DNA from: RPQJ01 sp052035645
Lineage (GTDB): Bacteria > Pseudomonadota > Gammaproteobacteria > Steroidobacterales > Steroidobacteraceae
Reading direction: 5' to 3'
Assembly: GCA_052035645.1 (NCBI GenBank)
Contig: JBPOHK010000027.1
Location: 124,001 to 188,000, forward strand
DNA: 64,000 nt
Of this stretch, positions 43,011 to 51,874 are shown piece after piece (position 1 is the first letter of the stretch; every line of letters begins with the position of its first letter). The notes under the pieces are model-generated. The model searched no databases. It was not told the DNA's origin and saw only the letters and a list, made by a program, of their open reading frames with translations. The position numbers were made by a program, and so were the translations under genes.

Positions 43011-44201
43011 TCAGTCGCTGACGCCGAACCTGCGCCCGACCTCGCGCCGGCGCGATCGGATCTCGGCGCGCCGCTGCTCTGGCGTCACCGCGGGCGTTTC
43101 GGCCGGCAGGTGACGGCGCACATCGGCGACCTTGACCACCTTTGCCTCGGGAATCGGGAACCGGTCGCTCAGGTACCAGCGCCACTGCCCGAACGCCTTG
43201 TCGAATCCTCCGGTGGCCACCCAGTTCGGCACGCCCGGGTCCTGCGGCGACAGCACGATGCGCACCTTGCCGTCCGCGTCGAGTCGCGCCTGGTGGTTGT
43301 TGATCGAGGTCGGGTGAAAGCGGTAGTCAATGGTCTGGTAGAAGTAGTCCGCGAGCTGCAGGCTCCAGTACTTCACGTTCGGGATCTCGCACTCGATGAC
43401 CAGCGCCTCGTCCGGCTGCAGGTCGTAAAGGCACTTCACGTAGCCCGCTAGCGGGTTGCCGCCGATCCTGGTCACGTCCTCGTCCGGCATCCAGAAGCGG
43501 TTGTAGCCGACGGCGTCGGCCACCTCCTCCGTCATGCGCATCCAGGTGTCGAGCGAGAAGTGCGTCTGGTACGCGATCCCGCGCAGGCGTTCGGCGATCT
43601 CCGCCTCGGTCAGCACCAGCGTGTCACCGGGCCGCTCGTCCAGCGGCTCGATGTAGATCGAGGCGCCTTCCATGCTCTCCCACTGGTCCCAGATGTCGCG
43701 CACCAGCAGGCAGACGTTCGGAACGTCGCGATCGAGCTTCATCCAGTTGCCGGGATGCTCGTCGGGCGAGGCGACGATCTCGAAGCTGCCGTCGGGCCCG
43801 AGCCGGAACTTGTCGACGTCCCAGGAGCCAAGGTTCCGCTGGTCCGCATCGCCCCACCAGCCCTTCTGGGCCTGGATGTGCAGCCACGGCGTGCGGCCGC
43901 GCCGGCCCCAGATGCGGTAGCTGCGCGAGCCGTCGATCTTCGTCCAGTGATAGCGGAAGTCGGGGCTCGGCGCGCCCCAGCTGTACTCCACCGGCGTGAA
44001 CATCAGGTGCGAGAAGAACGTCGGGAACGCCGTGCGCGGCCCCATGTACGTGTTGAAGCCGAACGCCTGCATCAGCGACACGTAGTACATGCCCTGCGTT
44101 CGCATCTCCGGCGACTGCGCGAGCTTCCACGACAACGCCTTCGTGCGCGCGGCGTCGATCGACTCGAGGTAGTCCTTCCAGGCACGGTCGGATGCGTTCA
44201 T
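43011..44201 (-). CDS. DUF1214 domain-containing protein
   Basis: 396 residues from ATG 44201. The C-terminal half contains the DUF1214 pattern (ALVIECEIPNVKYWSLQLADYFYQTIDYRF, then INNHQARLDADGKVRIVLSPQDPGVPNWV, and the GQWRWYLSD end). The function of DUF1214 is unknown; it is usually co-inherited with steroid or other hydrophobic-substrate catabolism. No signal peptide. It ends a minus-strand run (46727 down to 43011) convergent with the SDR cluster. Confidence 0.85.
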   Translation of the reverse strand: MNASDRAWKDYLESIDAARTKALSWKLAQSPEMRTQGMYYVSLMQAFGFNTYMGPRTAFPTFFSHLMFTPVEYSWGAPSPDFRYHWTKIDGSRSYRIWGRRGRTPWLHIQAQKGWWGDADQRNLGSWDVDKFRLGPDGSFEIVASPDEHPGNWMKLDRDVPNVCLLVRDIWDQWESMEGASIYIEPLDERPGDTLVLTEAEIAERLRGIAYQTHFSLDTWMRMTEEVADAVGYNRFWMPDEDVTRIGGNPLAGYVKCLYDLQPDEALVIECEIPNVKYWSLQLADYFYQTIDYRFHPTSINNHQARLDADGKVRIVLSPQDPGVPNWVATGGFDKAFGQWRWYLSDRFPIPEAKVVKVADVRRHLPAETPAVTPEQRRAEIRSRRREVGRRFGVSD

Positions 44202-44292
44202 GCCGGGCTCCGGGGATCGGCGAGGGTGAGGCAATAGGCGCGCGCGGCCGTGCGGGCAAGGTGCGCGCGCCTCTCCGTGGGCGCGGAAGCGT

Positions 44293-45279
44293 TCAGGCTT
44301 CCGCCGCCTTGCGCAGCATCACGGCGTAGTCGCCGTCGGCGACGACCAGCAGGCGCATGCCCGGCACGGTGACCTCGGCGAACTTCTCGAACGGTTCGCG
44401 GATGCCGGGATCGCGCACGCGCACGAACGAGTCCGCGTCGACGCGGTAGCTGCGCGAGCCGAAGCCGTCGACATCGACGGTGATCGAGGTCGGCGTGACG
44501 CCGGTGACGGTGGCCGCAACGGCACTCGGCCGCGCGGCGGACTGCACGCGTGTGTCGAACGTGAGGCGCAGGTGCGTCGAGCGGTTCGGCATGCTCGCGT
44601 GCGGGGAATAGGGATTCACGATCAGGACGTCGCCCGGCACGTAGTCCGTGGTGGCCCAGCTCTCCATCGGGATCTCGTCGGCCGGGATCGGGAACGGCGT
44701 GGGCTTGGCGAGGTTGTGCAGGTAGCCGCGCTTGTTCTGCGCCACGGCGACCATCAGGCCGCCGACTTCGCGCGGGCACGGCAGCAGCGGGATCCACACC
44801 GGGCGGTAGTCGTGGATGCCGGGGCTGTAGAAGCCGTCCTGGTGCACGACCGTCACTGGGCCGTTGGGCGGGTAGATGCGGTACTGCACGTTCGGCACCA
44901 TGCAGGCCTTCTCGCCCATCACCTTCGCCATCACGACCTGGTTGACCGGGTGGTCGATCAGCCGCTTCGAGATGCCGGAGAACTCCGGGCTTTCCTCCCA
45001 GCGGCCCTCGAGCGGCTTGCCGGTCCAGGTGCCGGTGGGGTCGCCCGGGCGCACGATGCCGATGCGTGCCGCCACCGCCAGCATGGCGTCGCGGGCCTCG
45101 ACGACCGAGCCCGGATCGAGCACCTGCCGCAGCAGGATGTAGCCCTGGCTCTCGTAGAAGCGGTTCAGCGCGGCGAAGTCGTCGAGCAGGTGGTTGCAGG
45201 ACTCGAGTTCGCGCGTCGGATGGATCTCGAGCGCGTCGCAGTCGCGGGCGTCCGGTCGATGCAAGGCTTGTACGGCCAT
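44293..45279 (-). CDS. Phytanoyl-CoA dioxygenase-family protein
   Basis: 328 residues. The 2-oxoglutarate/Fe(II) site is visible as HQDG (H146, D148), the distal His is in NPYSPHASMPNRS (H227), and R238 in THLRLTFD fits the 2-oxoglutarate-binding Arg. This is the PhyH family, which hydroxylates alkyl or acyl chains or small metabolites. The 60 C-terminal residues (SITVDVDGFGSRSYRVD...) form an extra beta-rich domain. Between the SDR and DUF1214 genes on the same strand. Confidence 0.85.
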   Translation of the reverse strand: MAVQALHRPDARDCDALEIHPTRELESCNHLLDDFAALNRFYESQGYILLRQVLDPGSVVEARDAMLAVAARIGIVRPGDPTGTWTGKPLEGRWEESPEFSGISKRLIDHPVNQVVMAKVMGEKACMVPNVQYRIYPPNGPVTVVHQDGFYSPGIHDYRPVWIPLLPCPREVGGLMVAVAQNKRGYLHNLAKPTPFPIPADEIPMESWATTDYVPGDVLIVNPYSPHASMPNRSTHLRLTFDTRVQSAARPSAVAATVTGVTPTSITVDVDGFGSRSYRVDADSFVRVRDPGIREPFEKFAEVTVPGMRLLVVADGDYAVMLRKAAEA

Positions 45280-45309
45280 GGTCTTCCCCTGCGTGTCGGT
45301 CGTGGTGTT

Positions 45310-46092
45310 CTAGCGTGCGGCCCAGCCGCCATCGACCGGAATCGTGAGCCCGGTGACGGCGGAAGCCTGGTCGGAGCAGGCCCAGAGGTAGGCGTCGGCC
45401 TGCTCCTCCGGAGTCATCATGCGTCCCATCGGCTGCGTGCGCTCGGCCATCGCGTTGCGAGTCTCGGCGGCGGGAAACGCGGCGAGCACGGCCGGCGTCG
45501 CGGTGAGGCCCGGCGCGATGACGTTCACGCGGATGCGGTCCCTGGCATACAGCACCGCGGCGTATTCGGTGAGGTGCACGACGGCGGACTTGGCTGCGAC
45601 GTAGCCCGGCGTCGAATCCGGAGACACGCGAATGCCGGCCAGCGAGGACGTGTTGGCGATCGCGCCGCCGGTGCCCTGCTTCAGCATCTGCGCGATCTCG
45701 TGCTTCATGCACAGGAAGGCCGTGACGAGGCTGGCTTCGAGCGTGCTGCTGAACGCCTCGAGCGTCGAGTCGTGCACGCGTACGCCGAGACGGTCGGCGG
45801 GACCGAGGTTGCCGACGATGTTCATCGCCGCGTCGAGGCGGCCGTGTCGATTGACGATGGCGGCGATCAACGCCTCGACTTCCGACTCGATGCTCACGTC
45901 GGCCCGCACGAAGGTGGCGTCGTGGCCGGCCGCGCGGAGGTCGGCTTCGAACGCGCGCCCGGCTTCGGCGGCGACGTCGGCGAACACGACGCGTGCGCCT
46001 TCGCGGACGAGGCCCTGCACCGTCGCCCGGCCGATGCCCGAGGCGCCGGCGGTGACCAGCGCCACCTTCGCCTCGTAGCGACGAACGCTCAT
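45310..46092 (-). CDS. Short-chain dehydrogenase/reductase
   Basis: 260 residues, with a fully canonical SDR: VTAGASGIGRATV, FADVAAEAG, NIVGNLG in place of NNAG, ANTSSLAG (Ser), YVAAKSAVVHL (Tyr-x3-Lys), VNVIAPGLT and IPVDGGWAA. It overlaps the TetR stop by 4 bp (ATGA), so the two are translationally coupled. Substrate is unknown, though the local set of enzymes suggests a hydroxylated hydrophobic compound. Confidence 0.9.
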   Translation of the reverse strand: MSVRRYEAKVALVTAGASGIGRATVQGLVREGARVVFADVAAEAGRAFEADLRAAGHDATFVRADVSIESEVEALIAAIVNRHGRLDAAMNIVGNLGPADRLGVRVHDSTLEAFSSTLEASLVTAFLCMKHEIAQMLKQGTGGAIANTSSLAGIRVSPDSTPGYVAAKSAVVHLTEYAAVLYARDRIRVNVIAPGLTATPAVLAAFPAAETRNAMAERTQPMGRMMTPEEQADAYLWACSDQASAVTGLTIPVDGGWAAR

Positions 46093-46727
46093 GCCTTGCC
46101 CCTGCGCGCGCCGGCGCGGCGAGTCGGGGCGGCGGTATCGAACAACCCGCGCCAGTAGAGGTCGGTGAAGGCGTCGAACATGTGCTCGGAGGCCTTGCGG
46201 TCGTGCATCAGGCCCGTGACGTGCATGAGCTGGTCGAGGTCGTTGAACAGCAGCACCAGCTTGTCGTGGACGACCTTGCGGGCGGCGCCGGTGAAGCGGC
46301 CCAGGAAGCGCTCCATGTGGGCGGTCACGGCATAGCTGTTCGGCAGGATCGTGGCGGCGACGGCGGGGTCGGAGCGCGACGCGTCCGAATAGGCGTCGAA
46401 GAAGACCCGGATGCGGCGCCAGGTGCGCGCGTAGTCGTCGAGCCAGCGGCGCAGGTCGGCCCGCGTGATCGGGTCGTGCGCATCGAGCTGCCGGCAGAGG
46501 GCGACGAGCGCGGGGGCGATCTCCCGCTCCTGCACCAGGGCGATCAGGTCGGACTTGCCGTTGAAGTGGTCGTAGAAGGTGGTGCGCGTGGTGCCGGCGA
46601 GCTTGACGATCTGCTCCACGGACGTGTCCGGGTAGCCCTGCTTCGCCAGCAACTCGAGCGCCGCCTGCTCGATGCCGCGTCGCGTCTCCTGTTTGAGCCG
46701 CTGGCGCAGGGTGGGTCTGGTGGTCAT
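46089..46727 (-). CDS. TetR-family regulator
   Basis: 212 residues. TetR HTH at about 12-60 (RRGIEQAALELLAKQGYPDT, then SVEQIVKLAGTTRTTFYDHFNGKSDLI). The C-terminal domain (YARTWRRIRVFFDAYSDASRS...) is of the TetR_C type. It heads the minus-strand operon with the SDR gene. The upstream region 46757-46797 contains AT-rich DNA with TACATGTA (46786-46793) and a TAAATT -10-like box, the likely promoter/operator. It may also act at 38937-38948. Confidence 0.9.
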   Translation of the reverse strand: MTTRPTLRQRLKQETRRGIEQAALELLAKQGYPDTSVEQIVKLAGTTRTTFYDHFNGKSDLIALVQEREIAPALVALCRQLDAHDPITRADLRRWLDDYARTWRRIRVFFDAYSDASRSDPAVAATILPNSYAVTAHMERFLGRFTGAARKVVHDKLVLLFNDLDQLMHVTGLMHDRKASEHMFDAFTDLYWRGLFDTAAPTRRAGARRGKA

Positions 46728-46805
46728 CGTCGCCGTCCCGGGAGGGCCCCTGGTCCGGCTAATTTACCACTGACAGTTCACTTGATACATGTAAACCGAA
46801 AGTGG
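46728..46805. promoter_or_regulatory. Promoter/operator region of the TetR-SDR operon
   Basis: AT-rich 46757-46797 in otherwise GC-rich DNA. The 8-bp palindrome TACATGTA (46786-46793) lies next to GTAAA, reminiscent of TTACA-GG-TGTAA at 38937-38948. A -10-like TAAATT faces the TetR gene. No single strong -35 can be assigned. Confidence 0.4.
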
Positions 46806-46854
46806 GGGGACACTCACTATTTTTCCGCAGCCCGGAAAAATAGTGAGTGTCCCC
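46806..46854. repeat. REP/MITE-like inverted repeat, copy C (minimal hairpin)
   Basis: Perfect 21-bp arms (46806-46826 and 46834-46854; GGGGACACTCACTATTTTTCC) with a loop of only 7 nt. It is the shortest copy and could fold into a very stable hairpin. It lies between the TetR promoter region and the TonB receptor terminator. Confidence 0.92.
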
Positions 46855-46860
46855 ATTTTC

Positions 46861-46898
46861 CAAAGAGAAAGGCCCGGCGGCGGGGGCCACCGGGCCTT
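46861..46898 (-). terminator. Intrinsic terminator of the TonB siderophore receptor gene
   Basis: AAGGCCCGG (46869-46877) pairs with CCGGGCCTT (46890-46898) around a 12-nt loop. Read on the minus strand, the stem is followed by TTTCTCTTTG. It lies 22 bp after the receptor gene's stop codon. Confidence 0.75.
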
Positions 46899-46919
46899 CC
46901 GGACTCGACCGGGGGGCGG

Positions 46920-48968
46920 TCAGAAGTCGATCGAAGCGGACACCAGCACCGTCAGCGGCTGGCCGAGCACCATGTAGCCCTGGAACGGGTAGCCGCCCGC
47001 CGAGATCCAGTCCTCGGAGTTGGTGACGTTCTCGATGCGGCCACGGACCGTGAACGGCTTGCCGGCCAGCGTGGTCGCATAACGCGCGCCGATGTCGAGA
47101 CGGGTGAACGAGTCCAGCTCGAGCGTGTTGGCGGTATCGACGTACTGCGACGAGGTGTAGACCACGCGACCGTCCAGCGTGAGGCCCTCGATCGGCAGGT
47201 CCCACTCGACGTTGACGTTCGCCTGCACCTCCGGCGTGCCGATCGGGCGCTTGCCCTTCGGCAGGCCGATGCCGCCCTTGCTGTACTCGGAGTCGAGCCA
47301 CGTCAGGCCGCCGATGACGCGCAGCGTCTCGAGCGGCTGCCCGAACACGCTGGTCTCGATGCCCTGGTTGGTCTGCTCGCCCGTGAGCCGGTACAGCAGC
47401 TCCGTCGGCGTCGTGTCCGGATCGTCGAACTGGTCGGTGAGCGTACCGACCTTCTTCGTGGCGTTGAACACGCTGGCGGTGGCGCCGAAGGTGTCGGTCT
47501 CCCACTTCACGCCGAACTCGATCTGCTTGGCCGCGTAGGGCTTCTGGATGTCGCCCGCGTTGATGACCGGCGAGAAGTCCGGGGCCGGACCGAAGAACGG
47601 CGCCGCGTCGCCGGCCACCAGGCCTTCGATGTAGTTGGCGAACAGCGACACGTCGTCCGACGGACGGAAGACGATGCCGCCGACCGGAGTCGTCTTGCTG
47701 TCGTCGTAGCCCGAGAGCTTGTCGCCCGTGTTGTAGTCGAAATTGTCGTTCTTCAGCGTCTGGTTGCGGGCGCCGATCGTCAGGCTCACCTTGCCGTCGG
47801 CGAACTTGAGCACGTCGGCGATGGCGTAGCTCGAGGTCTCGGTCTCGAACGTCGTGAGCGGGTTGTTCAGCGAGCCGCCGATGAAGTAATCGGCGTCGGG
47901 CGGTGAGACGTTGACCGGGTGGTAGAGGTCGCTCGAGAACGGCGCGAAGAAGTTCGAGAACGCATAGGCGTTCTTCGAGTCGATGTTGAACAGCGAGGCC
48001 GACAGGATCACGCGATGCTCGACCGGGCCGGTCGCGAAGTCCCAGCGCAGGCCCAGCTCGCCCGAGTACACGTCGTCTTCGCGCGAGTTGTCGAAGCGGT
48101 AGGCCGTCAGCGAGCCGTCGGCGGCCGAGTTCGGGTTCGCGAGCGAGTTCTCTTCTTCGCCGTGACGCATGCCGAACGCGCCCCAGACGGACACCGCCTT
48201 CGTGATGTCGTACTCGGCGCGCACCACGCCGAAGAGCTGCTCTTCGTCCGTGAACGTCCAGTCCTGGCCGAAGTTCACGTCGGCATCCGGCGCCTTCGGG
48301 ATGCCGCCGAACGGCGTCACGCTCGGGCGCGGCGCGTCGATGTGGTGATCCTGGTAGCCGACGTCGGCCGAGATCCAGCCGGTCGCGTCGCCTTCATAGC
48401 CCACCGACAGCCGCGTCAGCGGATCGCTCGGCGCGCGCTTCGGCACGAGGTTGATGGTGCCGCCGAGGTTCGAGCCGCCCGGGGCCGCGCCGTTCAGGAA
48501 CGCCGTGGCGCCGCGGAACACTTCGACGCGCTCGATGACCTCGGGCGACGGGAACTGGCGCGGCAGGATGCCGTAGATGCCGTTGAACGTCATGTCGTCC
48601 GAGTAGGCCGGGAAGCCGCGGATCATGTAGACGTCCTGGAAGTTGCCGAAGCCGCGCGCGATGCGCACGTTCGGGTCGTTCAGCAGCACGTCGCCGATGC
48701 TCTTGGCCTGCTGGTTCAGCATCAGCTCGGAGGTGTAGCTCGTGATCGAGAACGGCGTGTCGAGGGTGTCGAGGTTGCCGAGGATGCCGGCGCGTCCGCC
48801 GGTCGCGACCTGGCCACCCGCGAACACCGGCGGCAGCTGGATCTGCGAGCCGTAGATCACGATTTCTTCCAGCTCGTCGGAGCCGGACGACTGCTGCGCG
48901 GACGCGACTGTCGAGCCGAGCGCCAGCGCACAGGCAGCGGACAAGACGGCATTGCGCTTCATAGACAT
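46920..48968 (-). CDS. TonB-dependent siderophore-type receptor
   Basis: 682 residues from ATG 48968; the ATG two codons earlier (48974) is too close to the AGAGGGG ribosome-binding site. Signal peptide (MKRNAVLSAACALALGSTVASAQ), TonB box DELEEIVIYGSQ, plug with VYMIRGFPAYSDDMTFNGIYG and IERVEVFRGATAFLNGAAPGGSNLGGTINLVPKR. The FRGATAFLNG-type plug is that of FhuA/FpvA-like siderophore receptors. The C-terminus ends in LVSASIDF. It is expected to be iron-regulated, but I see no clear Fur box in the 150-bp upstream gap. Confidence 0.9.
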   Translation of the reverse strand: MSMKRNAVLSAACALALGSTVASAQQSSGSDELEEIVIYGSQIQLPPVFAGGQVATGGRAGILGNLDTLDTPFSITSYTSELMLNQQAKSIGDVLLNDPNVRIARGFGNFQDVYMIRGFPAYSDDMTFNGIYGILPRQFPSPEVIERVEVFRGATAFLNGAAPGGSNLGGTINLVPKRAPSDPLTRLSVGYEGDATGWISADVGYQDHHIDAPRPSVTPFGGIPKAPDADVNFGQDWTFTDEEQLFGVVRAEYDITKAVSVWGAFGMRHGEEENSLANPNSAADGSLTAYRFDNSREDDVYSGELGLRWDFATGPVEHRVILSASLFNIDSKNAYAFSNFFAPFSSDLYHPVNVSPPDADYFIGGSLNNPLTTFETETSSYAIADVLKFADGKVSLTIGARNQTLKNDNFDYNTGDKLSGYDDSKTTPVGGIVFRPSDDVSLFANYIEGLVAGDAAPFFGPAPDFSPVINAGDIQKPYAAKQIEFGVKWETDTFGATASVFNATKKVGTLTDQFDDPDTTPTELLYRLTGEQTNQGIETSVFGQPLETLRVIGGLTWLDSEYSKGGIGLPKGKRPIGTPEVQANVNVEWDLPIEGLTLDGRVVYTSSQYVDTANTLELDSFTRLDIGARYATTLAGKPFTVRGRIENVTNSEDWISAGGYPFQGYMVLGQPLTVLVSASIDF

Positions 48969-49124
48969 GGCCATTCCCCTCTTGTTGGTGTCCGGCGCGC
49001 GTCCCGGACGTGAGGGCGCACTGCCGGCCAATACATCGATTCGCGGCTACTTTGATCGCGCGCGACCTTGGCCCGCATTCGATTCAGGGACGAAAACCAT
49101 CGTGATAAGGCCAGTGCCGGTCGC

Positions 49125-50753
49125 TCACTCCTCCGACATGTACGGGTAATCGGGCTGCTTCGGCGGCACGAATGTCTCCTTGATCGTGCGCGGCGAGGTC
49201 CAGCGCACGAGGTTCAGGATGGAGCCCGCCTTGTCGTTGGTGCCGCTCGCCCGGGCACCGCCGAACGGCTGTTGACCGACGACCGCGCCGGTCGGCTTGT
49301 CGTTCACGTAGAAGTTGCCCGCCGTGTGGCGCAGCGCGTCGGTCACCTGCACCACTGCAGTGCGATCCTGCGCGAACAGCGCGCCCGTCAGGCCGTATTC
49401 CGCCGTCTCGTCGACGAGCTTCAGCACCTCGCTCCAGCGCGCGTCGTCGTACACGTACGCCGCGAGCACCGGACCGAACAGTTCCTCCTTCATCAGGCGA
49501 TGGCCGGGATCCTGGACCTGGACCAGCGTCGGCTGGATGAACCAGCCTTCGCGGCGGTCGGCCTGTCCGCCGGCGAGCACGCTCGCTCCGGCGTCCGCCT
49601 TTGTGGCGTCGAGGCAACGGGAGAGCCGGTCGTACGCCTTCTCGTCGATCACCGCCGCCATGAAGTTGCGGAAGTCGGCGGGGTCACCCATGCGGATCGC
49701 GGCGATCCGGTCGAGCAGCCGCTGCTTCACCGCCGGCCACAGCGACTTCGGCACGTAGGTGCGCGAGGCCGCGCTGCACTTCTGGCCCTGGTACTCGTAC
49801 GCGCCGCGCACCAGCGCCGTTGCCAGCGCATCCACGTCGGCGCTCGGGTGCGCCAGCACGAAGTTCTTGCCGCCCGTCTCGCCGACCAGGCGCGGATAGG
49901 TGCGGTAGCGGTCGATGCGCCCGGCCACGTCCCGCCACAGCGACTGGAACACGGCGGTCGAGCCGGTGAAGTGGACGCCGGCGAGGCGCGGGTCGTCGAG
50001 CACCTCGCGGGTCACCTCGGCCGAGTGGCCGGACACGAAGTTGATGACGCCCGGCGGCAGGCCCGCCTCCCGCAGCACCTGCATCACGCGCCAGCAGGCG
50101 AGCGAGGCCGTCGCCGCGGGCTTCCACACGACGACGTTGCCGAGGATCGCCGGCGCGGTGCAGAGGTTGCCGCCGATCGCCGTGAAGTTGAACGGCGAGA
50201 TGGCGTAGACGAAGCCCTCGAGCGGCCGGTAGTCGACACGATTCCAGGTGCCCGGTGCGGAGTCCGGCTGTTCGGCGAGGAGCCGAGCGGCGAAGTGCAC
50301 GTTGAAGCGCAGGAAGTCGGCCAGCTCGCAGGCGGAGTCGATCTCGGCCTGGAATGCGGTCTTGCTCTGCCCGAGCATGGTCGCGGCGTTGACGCGGTCG
50401 CGGCAGGGGCCCGCGATCAGGTCCGCGGCCTTGAGGAACACGCCCGCGCGGTGCTCGAACGGCATCGACGACCATGCGGCCTGGGCCGCCACCGCAGCGT
50501 CGATCGCCTCGCGCACCTGGCCGGCGTCGCACTGGTGCAGGTGGGCGAGGACGTGCCGGTGCCGATGCGGCGCCGTCACGTTCACGGTGCGGCCCGTCGC
50601 GATCTCGCGATCGCCGATCAGCGCGGGAATCTCCGCAACCGTGGCCTGGCCCTGCGCGAGGGCGGCCTTGAGGCGCGCGCGCGCGGCGCTGCCCGGCAGG
50701 TAGTCCTGGACCGGTTCGTTGCGTGGCACCGGCAGGCTCGTCGTCTGTTTCAT
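49125..50753 (-). CDS. pruA: L-glutamate gamma-semialdehyde (P5C) dehydrogenase
   Basis: 542 residues from ATG 50753. Aldehyde-dehydrogenase fold with SPFNFTAIGGNL, the cofactor/catalytic LVGETGGKN (Glu) and YQGQKCSAASR (nucleophilic Cys), and the C-terminal NFYVNDKPTGAVVGQQPFGGARASGTNDKAG. This last segment and the length are characteristic of the PruA/RocA group rather than generic ALDH. It converts pyrroline-5-carboxylate to glutamate with NAD. No proline dehydrogenase gene is nearby. The PepSY gene is upstream on the same strand (43 bp). Confidence 0.92.
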   Translation of the reverse strand: MKQTTSLPVPRNEPVQDYLPGSAARARLKAALAQGQATVAEIPALIGDREIATGRTVNVTAPHRHRHVLAHLHQCDAGQVREAIDAAVAAQAAWSSMPFEHRAGVFLKAADLIAGPCRDRVNAATMLGQSKTAFQAEIDSACELADFLRFNVHFAARLLAEQPDSAPGTWNRVDYRPLEGFVYAISPFNFTAIGGNLCTAPAILGNVVVWKPAATASLACWRVMQVLREAGLPPGVINFVSGHSAEVTREVLDDPRLAGVHFTGSTAVFQSLWRDVAGRIDRYRTYPRLVGETGGKNFVLAHPSADVDALATALVRGAYEYQGQKCSAASRTYVPKSLWPAVKQRLLDRIAAIRMGDPADFRNFMAAVIDEKAYDRLSRCLDATKADAGASVLAGGQADRREGWFIQPTLVQVQDPGHRLMKEELFGPVLAAYVYDDARWSEVLKLVDETAEYGLTGALFAQDRTAVVQVTDALRHTAGNFYVNDKPTGAVVGQQPFGGARASGTNDKAGSILNLVRWTSPRTIKETFVPPKQPDYPYMSEE

Positions 50754-50796
50754 GCAGGCTCCCGGCCGGTCGGTGCCGGCGCTCGATCGGTCAATG

Positions 50797-51861
50797 CTAC
50801 GCCCGGCGCGCCCACCACAGGCCCACGCCGAGCACCAGCATGCCCAGCAGCCAGGTGCCGACCGCGAAGGCCAGCAGGCGACCGGCCGTGCCGCCCGCCT
50901 CGCCCGTGTGCACCGGGTACAGGTTGTCGAGGAAGCGGCGCGCGGGCGAGGCCGCCAGCGCATCCGCCGCGGCCAGGACGCGGGCGTCGGCGGCGGCGAC
51001 GTAGACCGTCGTGGTGCCGTACACGCGTCGCCACTCGCCGCCCTGCCGCACGCGGATGCGGTACCAGGGCTGGTCGGCGGACGGGAAGGAGACGCCGCTC
51101 AGCGCCGCGCCGGGAAACGCCTGCATGGCCGCCGCGACGGCCTGCGCGAAGGGCACCGGCGGGCCGGCGATCGCGGGCACCGACTGGAGCGCGGCCGGCG
51201 GCGCGTCCTGGCCGAGCCCGCGCTCGATCGGGTCGTAGAAGACCAGCATCACGCCTGCCGAGACCAGCACCAGCGCCGGCAGGGCGAACCAGGCGCCGAG
51301 GGCCCGGTGCCAGCCGAAGCGCCGTGCCACGCCGGCACGCAGCCGACCCGGCCACAGCACCGCCCGGGCGCGGACGCCACGCGGCAGCGCCAGCACCGCG
51401 CCTATCACGAGGGTGACGATCAGCACCAGGCCGCTGAGGCCGATGACCAGGTGGCCCGTATCGCCCGCGAACAGGGTCTGGTGCACGCTGGCGGCGAACG
51501 GCACGAGGCCGATGCGCGCGTAGTCGCGACCGTCCGGCCGCTCGCGCAGCACCCGTCCCGCGCCGTCGATGCGCAACACGTCGGTGCGCTCGCCCGGGGC
51601 GTCCACGTACAGGTCGAAGCGACCGTCGACGCCGCCGCTGGCCCACAGCGAGGTGACCTTGCGCGGCACCAGGCCCTGCTCGATCTCGGCGATGCGCTGG
51701 CCGACGGCCGTCGGGTCGAAAGGCACGGCGGGCGCGTCGAGCAGCGCGTCGTCGAGTTCCCAGCGATACACCATCAGCAGGCCCGTGACGGCCTGCGTCA
51801 GCCACAGCAGGGCACATCCGAGCGCGAGCCAGCGGTGCAGTCGACGCAGCGTGCCTCGCAT
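50797..51861 (-). CDS. PepSY-associated membrane protein
   Basis: 354 residues from ATG 51861. Four transmembrane segments: LHRWLALGCALLWLTQAVTGL near the N-terminus, VIGLSGLVLIVTLVIGAVLAL, LGAWFALPALVLVSAGVMLVF and the C-terminal FAVGTWLLGMLVLGVGLWWA. The R-x-L-H-R/W start, HRALG and PAR signatures and the large periplasmic loops match PepSY_TM proteins, several of which act as siderophore-linked ferric reductases. That fits a neighbour of the siderophore receptor 46920-48968, but the intervening aldehyde dehydrogenase weakens the link. Confidence 0.85.
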   Translation of the reverse strand: MRGTLRRLHRWLALGCALLWLTQAVTGLLMVYRWELDDALLDAPAVPFDPTAVGQRIAEIEQGLVPRKVTSLWASGGVDGRFDLYVDAPGERTDVLRIDGAGRVLRERPDGRDYARIGLVPFAASVHQTLFAGDTGHLVIGLSGLVLIVTLVIGAVLALPRGVRARAVLWPGRLRAGVARRFGWHRALGAWFALPALVLVSAGVMLVFYDPIERGLGQDAPPAALQSVPAIAGPPVPFAQAVAAAMQAFPGAALSGVSFPSADQPWYRIRVRQGGEWRRVYGTTTVYVAAADARVLAAADALAASPARRFLDNLYPVHTGEAGGTAGRLLAFAVGTWLLGMLVLGVGLWWARRA

Positions 51862-51874
51862 CCGCGCCCCGCGC

